Assembly (NCBI RefSeq): GCF_001639145.1
Contig: NZ_LROY01000001.1
Span: 2,501-66,500 of the forward strand
DNA from: Microbulbifer sp. Q7
Lineage (GTDB): Bacteria > Pseudomonadota > Gammaproteobacteria > Pseudomonadales > Cellvibrionaceae
Direction of reading: 5' to 3'
DNA: 64,000 bases
Both the position numbers and the translations under genes were made by a program. Each line of letters starts with the position of its first letter. The stretch's first letter is position 1. Under the pieces are notes generated by a model. That model was given only the letters and a program-made list of their open reading frames with translations. It was not told the DNA's origin and did not search any database. Positions 48,991 through 56,809 of the stretch are shown piece by piece.

Positions 48991-50025
48991 TCACTCTCGG
49001 AATGCGCTGGTAAAGGCGGCCAGCTCGTTGATCTTTTCTCCGGCGAGGCCGCTGTAGATGGCGTCCTGCGCCATGCTCACCCCTTCCGCCCGGCTTGCGG
49101 CCACACCACTGACGTAGATGGCCATGCCGGCATTGAGCGCAATGATATCAGCTGCCTTGTCACCCGCGGGAGTTTCCCGTTTGCCGAGGGCATCGCGAAT
49201 CAATGCCAGCGAATCTTCAGAACCCGAAACACACAACCCGTCCAGATTCTGGCGCTCGATACCAAAATCTTCCGGGGTAATCGTGACTTTTTTCAGATCG
49301 CCGCTCTTCAGTTCCCAACCGCGGGTGTCGGCCGCCAGGCTGACCTCATCCAGGCCGTCGTCACTGTGTAACACCAGCACATGTTCCGCGCCCAGGGTCT
49401 GCAGCACCTCCGCCAGCATCCGGCAATACTGGTAATCAAATACCCCGATGACCTGCCGTTTTACCCCCGCCGGGTTAGTGAGCGGCCCCAGCAGATTGAA
49501 AATGGTGCGCAGGCCCAGTGCCTTGCGCGGGCCGATGGCGTGGCGCATGGCGCTGTGATAGCTGGGTGCAAACATAAAGCCCACCCCCACGCCGTCGATG
49601 CAGCGGGCGACCTGTTCCGGGGTGAGCGGCAGATAGATACCGGCTTTTTCCAGCAGATCGGCGGAGCCGGAGGACGACGAAACCGAACGGTTACCGTGCT
49701 TGGCCACTCGCGCACCAGCGGCGGCGGCGACAAAACTGGAGGCGCTGGACACATTAAACAGGTTGGCACCATCACCGCCGGTACCCACAATGTCCACGGC
49801 ATTGGTGTGGTCGATTTCGACCTTGGTAGCCAGCTCGCGCATGACTTCCACCGCGCCGGTGATTTCTTCGACCGATTCTCCGGCCATGCGCAGGGCCACC
49901 AGGAAACCGCCGATCTGTGCGTCTTCCGCTTCCCCGCGCATAATCTGGCCCATGGCCTTGCGCATCTCTTTGCGGGTGAGATGTTCACCCTCGACCAGTT
50001 TTCCGATGGCCTGCTGGATATTCAT
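48991..50025 (-). CDS. trpD: Anthranilate phosphoribosyltransferase
   Basis: Adds phosphoribose to anthranilate. It has 344 residues. The PRPP loop reads [13 protein letters not shown], and [18 protein letters not shown] and [13 protein letters not shown] are typical. Element R6 separates it from the upstream trpG, while trpC follows directly. Confidence 0.98.
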   Translation of the reverse strand: MNIQQAIGKLVEGEHLTRKEMRKAMGQIMRGEAEDAQIGGFLVALRMAGESVEEITGAVEVMRELATKVEIDHTNAVDIVGTGGDGANLFNVSSASSFVAAAAGARVAKHGNRSVSSSSGSADLLEKAGIYLPLTPEQVARCIDGVGVGFMFAPSYHSAMRHAIGPRKALGLRTIFNLLGPLTNPAGVKRQVIGVFDYQYCRMLAEVLQTLGAEHVLVLHSDDGLDEVSLAADTRGWELKSGDLKKVTITPEDFGIERQNLDGLCVSGSEDSLALIRDALGKRETPAGDKAADIIALNAGMAIYVSGVAASRAEGVSMAQDAIYSGLAGEKINELAAFTSAFRE

Positions 50026-50088
50026 TATTCTCCCCTCCCCTAAGTATGTGTTCCTGAGGCTCGCAAATTATCCGGCGGTCAAAGCTAA

Positions 50089-50200
50089 GGTGCTGATGCC
50101 GGTATCCGTTTGCGAGACCTTCTAAAACAGGGACGTTTTAGAAGAGCCCCCATGGATGGGTTCACGGCGTGTCTCGCAAACGGATACCGGCAGCAGCGCC
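50089..50200 (+). repeat. Repeat element R6 (three-way-junction palindrome)
   Basis: 112 bp in the trpG-trpD gap, ending 36 bases from the trpG stop. Outer 7-bp arms 50089-50095 / 50194-50200 (one G·T, 50091/50198), A50096 opposite G50193, inner 22-bp arms 50097-50118 / 50171-50192. Hairpin 1 CTTCTAAAAC-AGGGAC-GTTTTAGAAG is AT-rich, unlike other copies. Hairpin 2 lies in AGCCCCCATGGATGGGTT. Confidence 0.88.
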
Positions 50201-50236
50201 GCCACCAAGCCATCTACGGAGCGCCGTACCAATACC

Positions 50237-50815
50237 TCAAGACTCCAAAAAATTCCGCAACATATCGTGCCCATGCTGAGTCAAAATCGACTCCGGATGA
50301 AACTGCACCCCCTCGATCGGCAGTTCACGATGGCGGATACCCATAATCTCGTCGATCTCACCGTCTTCGGTCTCGGTCCACGCAGTAACTTCCAGGCAAT
50401 CCGGCAAACTGCCCTTCTCCACCACCAGCGAATGGTAACGGGTCGCCTCGAACGGATTGGACAGCCCGTTAAACACACCGAGATTGTTGTGAATGATCGG
50501 CGAGGTTTTGCCGTGCATCACTTCCCCCGCACGCACCACCCGGCCACCGAACACCTGACCAATACTCTGGTGGCCGAGGCAGATACCAAGGATCGGCAGC
50601 TTGCCCGCATAAGTGCGAATGGTCTCCATGGAGATACCCGCTTCGTTCGGCGTACACGGGCCCGGTGAAATGACGATTTTCTCCGGGTTCAGCTTCTCGA
50701 TATCAGCAACGGAAATCTCATCGTTGCGCTTCACCACAACCTCCGCCCCCAACTCCGCCAGATACTGCACGATGTTGAAGGTGAAGGAGTCGTAGTTGTC
50801 GATCATCAGGATCAT
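50237..50815 (-). CDS. trpG: Anthranilate synthase glutamine amidotransferase component
   Basis: Releases ammonia from glutamine for TrpE. It has 192 residues. The class I GATase triad is visible: cysteine in GICLGHQ, and histidine and glutamate in FHPES. The start ATG overlaps the stop of the upstream ion-channel gene (ATGA), so translation is coupled. May also serve p-aminobenzoate synthesis, as in some bacteria. Confidence 0.97.
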   Translation of the reverse strand: MILMIDNYDSFTFNIVQYLAELGAEVVVKRNDEISVADIEKLNPEKIVISPGPCTPNEAGISMETIRTYAGKLPILGICLGHQSIGQVFGGRVVRAGEVMHGKTSPIIHNNLGVFNGLSNPFEATRYHSLVVEKGSLPDCLEVTAWTETEDGEIDEIMGIRHRELPIEGVQFHPESILTQHGHDMLRNFLES

Positions 50816-51669
50816 GATTCAGTCCCTTTCTCATTCCCCATATCACCCAGCCGCTTCTGCAGGCGAGCGAGGGAGTCCTGGGTTGCGCGGAGTTCGCGCA
50901 GGATTTCGGTTTGGCTCGGTGGCATTGCCAGCTCATCCAGTCGGCGCAGCTTGGCCTCTTCCAGGTTGTTCAGCACCACCCCGATAAACAGGTTGATCAT
51001 CACAAACGCGCCCATCACCACAAAGCTCAGGAAATAGATCCAGCTGTAGGGCATGGACTCCATCGCTGTGTACATGATGTCCGTCCAGTCCTCAAAGGTG
51101 ACGATACGGAACAGACTCAACAGGGCGATGGGCAGTGTGCGCCAGTGGGTGGGGTCAATTTCGTGAAACAGGAAGTACCCGGCCACCCCGTAAATGTAAA
51201 AAATAATCCCCATCAGCAGACTGATATGGAACATGCTCGGCAGGCTGCGCAGCAGGGTGTCAACCAGTAAGCGCAATTCCGGGAACGCCGACACCAATCG
51301 CAAGACCCGCAGTACCCGCACCAGGCGCGCCAGCGTGGCCATGGGCCCCGCAGCCGGAATCAGGCTGAGCACGATGATCGAGAAATCAAAGCAGTTCCAG
51401 CCATTGGCGAAGTAGCGCCACGGGCGATTGCCATGGGCGGTAATCTTGATCGCCGCTTCCACCATAAACGCCAGCAGGATCAGCTGGTTGATGCCATACA
51501 AGGTGCTGCTGAAACGCTCCAGCACCCAGGTGGAGGTTTCCAGGCCAACAACGGCGGCATTCACCATAATCAGGCCAATAATCACCTGATTAAAAATAGG
51601 TGCCTCCACAAGGCGACGACACTGCTCGGCAAAGCCGCGCTTCTGCTGTACCGAAATTTCGCTACTCAT
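50812..51669 (-). CDS. Bacterial voltage-gated sodium channel (NaVBac family)
   Basis: Six-helix ion channel of 285 residues from the ATG at 51669; the frame opens at a TTG 30 bases earlier. Helices S1-S4 occupy about 20-140, with an arginine ladder in S4 ([12 protein letters not shown]). The pore has the filter TFEDWTD (191-197), the Na+-channel type rather than K+ TVGYG. A C-terminal helix (about 240-285) with heptads matches the tetramerising coiled coil of this family. It lies between trpE and trpG, overlapping trpG by four bases, an odd place for a channel. Selectivity is inferred from the filter. Confidence 0.9.
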   Translation of the reverse strand: MSSEISVQQKRGFAEQCRRLVEAPIFNQVIIGLIMVNAAVVGLETSTWVLERFSSTLYGINQLILLAFMVEAAIKITAHGNRPWRYFANGWNCFDFSIIVLSLIPAAGPMATLARLVRVLRVLRLVSAFPELRLLVDTLLRSLPSMFHISLLMGIIFYIYGVAGYFLFHEIDPTHWRTLPIALLSLFRIVTFEDWTDIMYTAMESMPYSWIYFLSFVVMGAFVMINLFIGVVLNNLEEAKLRRLDELAMPPSQTEILRELRATQDSLARLQKRLGDMGNEKGTES

Positions 51670-51704
51670 CGGGTTACTTCTTCCAATGGTTCCTAACAAT
51701 AGGG

Positions 51705-53186
51705 TTATTGCCCGGTGGCGATGGCCACGGCGCGGAACAGGGCCCGCGCTTTGTTCATGGTCTCATCCCACTCGGATTGCGGATCAGAATCCGCCACCAG
51801 GCCGGCACCGGCCTGCACGTAAACTTTTTCGTCCTTGATCACTGCAGTGCGAATCGCGATGGCAGTATCCATGTTGCCGTTCCACGCCAGATAGCCCACG
51901 GCACCGCCGTAGACGCCGCGCTTTTCCGGCTCCAGTTCATCAATGATTTCCATGGCGCGAATCTTGGGCGCACCGGAGAGGGTGCCCGCCGGATGCGCCG
52001 CGCGCAGGGCGTCGATTGCGTGCAGCTCCGGCTTAATTTTGCCGGTCACGTTGGAGACAATGTGCATCACGTGGGAATAACGCTCCACCACCATCTTTTC
52101 CGTCACCTTGACGCTACCGGTCTGCGCAACCCGGCCCACGTCGTTGCGGCCCAGGTCGATGAGCATCAGGTGCTCGGCGATCTCTTTCGGGTCCGCCAGC
52201 AGGTCCTGCTCCAGTGCCAGGTCCTGCTCTTCGGTGGCACCGCGGCGGCGGGTGCCGGCAATCGGGCGCACGGTCATATCGCCGTCTTCCAGGTGCACCA
52301 GGATTTCCGGGCTGGAACCCACTACCTGGTGGTCGCCCAGATCGAGGAAGTACATATATGGCGACGGATTCAGGCTGCGCAAGGCCCGGTAGAGGTTCAG
52401 TGGCGGTACCGTGAAGGGTGCCGACAGTCGCTGGGAAGGCACCACCTGCATGACATCGCCGGCCAGAATGTAATCCTTGACCTTGTGCACGCCCTGCTTG
52501 AAGGCTTCTTCGCCGAAATGGGAGGTAAACGTGTCTTCCGCGGTGTGGTCGCCGTCGATACCCAGGGGTTCGACGCTGGCGAGCGGCTGGGACAACTGAC
52601 CAACCAGCTCGTCGAGGCGACGCTGGGCGCCTTCGAAGGCATTTTCCTGCTCCGGGTCCGCGTGCACGATAAACAGCACCGCGCCGGCCAGATTGTCGAA
52701 CACCACCAGCTCGTCGCTGACCATCAGCAGGATATCCGGGTTACCGAGGGTATCCGGCGGGCAGCTGTCGGCCAGTTTGGGCTCAATATAGCGCACTACG
52801 TCATAGCCGAAATAACCCACAAGGCCGCCGTTAAAGCGCGGCAGGCCTTCGATTTCCGGCACCTTGTAGCGGCCGCGGAACTCTTCGACGAAGGCCAGCG
52901 GGTCTGCAACGGTTTTCTGCTCGACGACTTTGCCATCGCGCTCGACCACCACGTCGTGACCGGTCACCTTGAGAACGGTGCGCGCCGGCAAGCCGATAAT
53001 GGAGTAGCGCCCCCATTTTTCACCGCCCTGCACGGATTCCAGCAGGTAGCTGTAGCGACCACCATCGCGGGCAGCGAGCTTCATGTAGGTGGTGAGCGGG
53101 GTTTCTATGTCGGCCAGTACGCGGCGGACTAGGGGTATGCGGTTGTAACCTGCAGACGTAAGCTGGGCGTATTCGCTGGGGGTCAT
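51705..53186 (-). CDS. trpE: Anthranilate synthase component I
   Basis: Converts chorismate to anthranilate with TrpG ammonia. It has 493 residues. The N-terminal [18 protein letters not shown] includes the tryptophan-inhibition LLES element, and the C-terminal chorismate domain has [24 protein letters not shown] and [16 protein letters not shown]. The ribosome site GGAG lies just upstream. I see no tryptophan-rich leader peptide or attenuator upstream. Confidence 0.98.
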   Translation of the reverse strand: MTPSEYAQLTSAGYNRIPLVRRVLADIETPLTTYMKLAARDGGRYSYLLESVQGGEKWGRYSIIGLPARTVLKVTGHDVVVERDGKVVEQKTVADPLAFVEEFRGRYKVPEIEGLPRFNGGLVGYFGYDVVRYIEPKLADSCPPDTLGNPDILLMVSDELVVFDNLAGAVLFIVHADPEQENAFEGAQRRLDELVGQLSQPLASVEPLGIDGDHTAEDTFTSHFGEEAFKQGVHKVKDYILAGDVMQVVPSQRLSAPFTVPPLNLYRALRSLNPSPYMYFLDLGDHQVVGSSPEILVHLEDGDMTVRPIAGTRRRGATEEQDLALEQDLLADPKEIAEHLMLIDLGRNDVGRVAQTGSVKVTEKMVVERYSHVMHIVSNVTGKIKPELHAIDALRAAHPAGTLSGAPKIRAMEIIDELEPEKRGVYGGAVGYLAWNGNMDTAIAIRTAVIKDEKVYVQAGAGLVADSDPQSEWDETMNKARALFRAVAIATGQ

Positions 53187-53534
53187 GGCGACTCCGGTCT
53201 GTGCAATGCTTCGATTTTTACTGCGGGTCTTATTTTGGATTGCACATCGTTGGTGGAATCCTACCCGCGGGAAAGGCGCCCGTCGGACCCCTTGTATGGG
53301 CCTGCAGGCTTCAGCGGATCAGTGGCGCCATCGCCAGCTGTTGATGTGGGGGGCAGTGCAGTTCAATGTCACTTTCTCGCAGCGTTGGGGTCGCAGCGTC
53401 GAGTTGCTTCCCTGTATTCCGGCGAGCAAGTGTACAAATCTCTGGTAGAGGCGGCAAGCTTGAGATTTCGTGACTTGAAATTGGCCGTTTTAGACCATTT
53501 GTGGTCCTTGGTGGTTCTTTTCTGTCGCAGAGGC
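53187..53534. other. trpE upstream region
   Basis: 348 bases before repeat R7. The minus-strand promoter of trpE must lie here, but I cannot name boxes. No leader peptide with tandem Trp codons is visible. Short ORFs crossing the region have no family character. The gph gene that precedes trpE in Pseudomonas is missing. Confidence 0.45.
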
Positions 53535-53645
53535 GCCGAAGCACCGGGTAAAGGTTTTTGAAACCGCTGTGAACCCATCCCTGGGCGCTGCGGCGCAAAC
53601 ATCCTGTTTGCGACGCTTTCAAAAACCTTTACCCGGTACTCCGGC
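53535..53645 (-). repeat. Repeat element R7 (three-way-junction palindrome)
   Basis: 111 bp. Outer arms 53535-53541 / 53639-53645, inner 21-bp arms 53543-53563 / 53617-53637. The two imperfect pairs (53542/53638, 53539/53641) are G·T on the assigned strand. The core CCGCTGTGAACCCATCC... through CGCAAACATCCTGTTTGCG differs from R9 by about one base, yet the arms of R7 and R9 are unrelated. Confidence 0.87.
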
Positions 53646-53708
53646 TTCGATCCAAACTCAGAGTGCACTGAACGGCTGTACGAACAGAGTACTGAAATAC
53701 GATGCGAA

Positions 53709-53820
53709 GGCTGGGTGCCGGGTGGCGCTTTTCGGGATCGTCGGCAACAGGGATGTTGCCGACGAAGCGTACAGGGACGTATTCACAGCGGTCCCGAAAA
53801 GCGCCACCCGGTGCCCGGCC
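53709..53820 (+). repeat. Repeat element R8 (three-way-junction palindrome)
   Basis: 112 bp, 39 bases past the rpe stop and 63 from R7 in the opposite direction. Outer arms 53709-53715 / 53814-53820, inner arms 53718-53739 / 53790-53811. Four G·T pairs (53712/53817, 53716/53813, 53717/53812, 53738/53791) and no A·C. Hairpin 1 GTCGGCAAC-AGGGAT-GTTGCCGAC; hairpin 2 of the TAC-AGGGAC-GTA class. Confidence 0.87.
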
Positions 53821-53859
53821 GCCACAGACTCGCCTACGAAGCCACCAAGGCTACGAAGC

Positions 53860-54528
53860 TCACACCTGAGCCAGCTCCGAACGCATCACTTTGATCACTT
53901 CCGCATAGTCATCCGCATTGAAGATGGCAGAGCCGGCAACAAAGCTGTCGGCACCGGCCTGGGCGATTTCGCGGATGTTGTCTTTGGTGACGCCGCCGTC
54001 GATTTCCAGGCGGATGTCGAGGCCGGAGTCGTCGATGAGTTTGCGGGCTTCTTTGAGCTTGTCGAGGGTGGCGGGGATGAATTTCTGGCCACCGAAGCCG
54101 GGGTTTACGGACATGAGGAGGATCATGTCGAGCTTGTCCATTACGTATTTGGCGGCGTCGAGGCTGCTGGCCGGGTTGAATACCAGGCCGGCCTTGCACC
54201 CCAGTGACTGGATCAGTTGCAGGGAGCGGTCGACGTGTTTGCTGGCTTCCGGGTGGAAGGTGATGTAGGTGGCGCCGGCGTCGGCGAACATGCGGATCAT
54301 GTCGTCGACGGGCTCAACCATGAGGTGGACGTCGATGGGGGCGGTGACGCCGTGGTTGCGCAGGGCTTTGCAGACCATGGGGCCGATGGTGAGGTTGGGG
54401 ACGTAGTGGTTGTCCATTACGTCGAAATGCACCCAGTCGGCGCCGGCGGCGAGGACGTTATCGACTTCCTCACCCAGGCGGGCGAAGTTGGCGGAAAGGA
54501 TGGAAGGTGCAATTTTGTAGTCTGGCAT
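53860..54528 (-). CDS. rpe: Ribulose-phosphate 3-epimerase
   Basis: Interconverts ribulose- and xylulose-5-phosphate in the pentose phosphate pathway. It has 222 residues. [46 protein letters not shown] and EIDGGV carry the metal and active-site residues. Flanked by repeats R8 and R9. Confidence 0.98.
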   Translation of the reverse strand: MPDYKIAPSILSANFARLGEEVDNVLAAGADWVHFDVMDNHYVPNLTIGPMVCKALRNHGVTAPIDVHLMVEPVDDMIRMFADAGATYITFHPEASKHVDRSLQLIQSLGCKAGLVFNPASSLDAAKYVMDKLDMILLMSVNPGFGGQKFIPATLDKLKEARKLIDDSGLDIRLEIDGGVTKDNIREIAQAGADSFVAGSAIFNADDYAEVIKVMRSELAQV

Positions 54529-54593
54529 TTTCTCGTCTCGGTGCTTTGGTTGTAGCTCCGGGGTCCTTGAAGTTTTTTACGACCGCCGGTGGC

Positions 54594-54704
54594 GGCCGGG
54601 CACCCAGTGGAGCTTTTCGGGACCGCTGTGAACCCATCCCTGGGCGCTTCGGCGCAAACATCCTGTTTGCGACGATCCCGAAAAGCTCCACTGGGTACCC
54701 GGCC
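54594..54704 (-). repeat. Repeat element R9 (three-way-junction palindrome)
   Basis: 111 bp in the murU-rpe gap, 36 bases past the murU stop. Outer 7-bp arms 54594-54600 / 54698-54704, inner arms 54602-54624 / 54674-54696. The two imperfect pairs (54601/54697 and 54623/54675) are G·T on the assigned strand. The core is almost identical to that of R7. Confidence 0.87.
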
Positions 54705-54740
54705 TTCGATTTCTACTTTTGTGCTTCGTTAACGGGTGGG

Positions 54741-55436
54741 TTAACTGGCTCTCAGTCTTTCTTCCAGTTTATTCAGCCTTTCTGGGGTGCCCACATCGCA
54801 CCAGTCACCTTCGTAGACTTCCGCCTGCATCTTGTCTTCGTTAAAGGCAAAGACCTCACCCAGGCCGTAGCGCTCGCGGGCATTGGGGTAGCTGGTGAGG
54901 ATCTCCGGACGCAGGTAGCTAATGCCGGCGAAGGTATATCTGGGCTTGGTGGTGCCGGAGAGCAGGCCTTGGTCGATGCCGAAGTCGCCCTCGGGATTGT
55001 GCGGTGGATTGGGCACCATCAACAGGCGGCCGGGGCAGTGTTGCGGCAGCGGGTTATTGACCCAGTGGCTGAAGTCGAAATCGCACCAGACGTCGCCGTT
55101 GACCACCAGAAACGGCGCATCACCCAGTAACGGTAAGGCTTTGCTTATGCCGCCGGCAGTTTCCAGGGGCTCACTTTCTGCGGAGTACTGGATAGTGACG
55201 CCGAGGCGTTCACCGCTGCCCAGGTGATCGCGGATCTTGCCACCCAGGTGGGCGAGGTTGATGACCAGGTTGGTGACCCCCGCCTGCGCAAGGCGCTCGA
55301 TGGCATATTCGATCAGGGGTTTGCCCAACACCGGGATCAGCGGTTTCGGGGTGTGATCGGTGAGCGGGCGCATGCGCTTGCCGAACCCGGCGGCGAGCAC
55401 CATGGCGGCAGGAGCGGAATTGTGTCTGCTGGTCAT
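54741..55436 (-). CDS. murU: N-acetylmuramate alpha-1-phosphate uridylyltransferase MurU
   Basis: Nucleotidyltransferase of 231 residues that makes UDP-MurNAc from MurNAc-1-phosphate, bypassing de novo synthesis and giving fosfomycin tolerance in Pseudomonas. The nucleotide loop reads VLAAGFGKRMRPLT with TPKPLIPV, and NGDVWCDFD binds metal. It follows amgK with 8 bases between them, the same pair as in P. putida. Confidence 0.93.
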   Translation of the reverse strand: MTSRHNSAPAAMVLAAGFGKRMRPLTDHTPKPLIPVLGKPLIEYAIERLAQAGVTNLVINLAHLGGKIRDHLGSGERLGVTIQYSAESEPLETAGGISKALPLLGDAPFLVVNGDVWCDFDFSHWVNNPLPQHCPGRLLMVPNPPHNPEGDFGIDQGLLSGTTKPRYTFAGISYLRPEILTSYPNARERYGLGEVFAFNEDKMQAEVYEGDWCDVGTPERLNKLEERLRAS

Positions 55437-55444
55437 CTTGGCAC

Positions 55445-56554
55445 TTATTTGGGGGTTTCGGTTTCCAGGGCCTGGCGTTCGCCGGCGGTTCGGTAGTCGC
55501 GGTACCAGTCCTGCAGCTCGATCAGGGGCAGGATTTCCTGGCGGAACCAGTCGGAGAATGGCTGAAGCTCCGGATATTTATCACACACTTCCAGTGTGTA
55601 GCGGATCACCAGGGGCAGATCCGGCAGGTAGCCGTGCTTGCCGTCGCGCAGATACAGGCGCGGGAACAGGCCAAGTACTTTGAAATGGCGCTGCAGGCCC
55701 ATCCAGTCGAACCAGCGCAGGAAGGTTTCCGCCTGAACTTCCGGGATGACACCGCTATCGATCGCCGACGATGCATAGGCCAGCGCCCAGCGCTCTACCT
55801 GCTCCTGAGGCCAGCGGATGTAGCAGTCGCGCAACAGCGAAGCCAGGTCGTAGGTGACCGGCCCCCACACCGCATCCTGGAAATCCACCACTCCCGGCCG
55901 TTCGCCGTCGCGGATCATCAGGTTGCGACTGTGGTAGTCCCGGTGCACCAGCACCTGGGGCTGGGCACTGGCGCTGTCCAGCAGGTGTGCGAAGGTGCGC
56001 TCGAGCAGCTGATTCTCTTCTTCGGAAATCTCCCGCTGCAGCAGCTTGCCAATCAGCCACTCCGGCAACAGGCGCATTTCCATGTGCAACAGTGCGCGGT
56101 CATAGGGCGGGAACATGCCCTCTGGGCGGCTGATCTGCTGCAGGCAGAGCAACTCGTTCATGACTTCCGCATAGAGGCCAGAGACGCTGTCTGGGTTCAG
56201 CTCACGCAACAGCTGTGTATCACCCAGATCTTCCAGCAGCATATAGCCCTGCTCGATGTCTGCGGCGATTACCAGCGGGGTGTGAATCCCATTGCGGCGC
56301 AGGTAGTCGGCCAGGGCGACGAAGCGGCTGACGTTGGTCTTGCCCGGCGGAGAGTCCACCGCGATCAGCGTCGGGGCGGTATCGGTACGAAAATAGCGCC
56401 GGAATCCGGCGTCTCCTGACAGGGGCTTCAAATCCAGGCTGCTTGCCACAGGCGGCACCTGCAGCGCGTCGTGGCCACTCTGCAGGGCGCGGGCCGCCCA
56501 CTGGCGCAGCTGTTGGCGGCGCTCATCCGGGGCTTCGTTCACACGTTCATTCAT
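55445..56554 (-). CDS. amgK: N-acetylmuramate/N-acetylglucosamine anomeric kinase AmgK
   Basis: Aminoglycoside-phosphotransferase-fold kinase of 369 residues that makes MurNAc-1-phosphate. The catalytic loop VHRDYHSRNLM and metal motif VVDFQDAVWGP are clear. It is divergent from lptD and leads into murU, as in Pseudomonas, which supports AmgK over a generic APH protein. Confidence 0.92.
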   Translation of the reverse strand: MNERVNEAPDERRQQLRQWAARALQSGHDALQVPPVASSLDLKPLSGDAGFRRYFRTDTAPTLIAVDSPPGKTNVSRFVALADYLRRNGIHTPLVIAADIEQGYMLLEDLGDTQLLRELNPDSVSGLYAEVMNELLCLQQISRPEGMFPPYDRALLHMEMRLLPEWLIGKLLQREISEEENQLLERTFAHLLDSASAQPQVLVHRDYHSRNLMIRDGERPGVVDFQDAVWGPVTYDLASLLRDCYIRWPQEQVERWALAYASSAIDSGVIPEVQAETFLRWFDWMGLQRHFKVLGLFPRLYLRDGKHGYLPDLPLVIRYTLEVCDKYPELQPFSDWFRQEILPLIELQDWYRDYRTAGERQALETETPK

Positions 56555-56809
56555 CCGCTACCTGCATAAATCAATTCATTTTACGGCGGGTTTTCAGCCT
56601 TCCCGGCCCGTCAGCCGCCTAAAAACTGCGCATTGTAACTGCGCCGGCGCCCGGGTTCACCCGCTATTGTTTCCATGGGTACGGCCATTCAAGTAGAATC
56701 GACCGCTGATTTTTGCGCACCAGCTTTTGCCGGCAGCACACATTGTTGCGGACTTCACCGCAGTTTCTGTCACACTGCCCGGCGTTAGTTCCCTTTTGGG
56801 GGCCGCGCA

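Noticed and set aside
53187..53534. trp attenuator leader upstream of trpE
   Set aside because: No short ORF with tandem Trp codons on the minus strand and no competing hairpins that I can draw.
29557..54704. R1-R9 as a CRISPR array or integron attC sites
   Set aside because: Copies are kilobases apart with genes between them and no spacers; the conserved attC ends (RYYYAAC/GTTRRRY) and an integrase are not seen.
29557..54704. R1-R9 as ordinary Rho-independent terminators
   Set aside because: No T-run follows any of them in either direction, they contain two nested hairpins, and fis already has its own terminator before R4.
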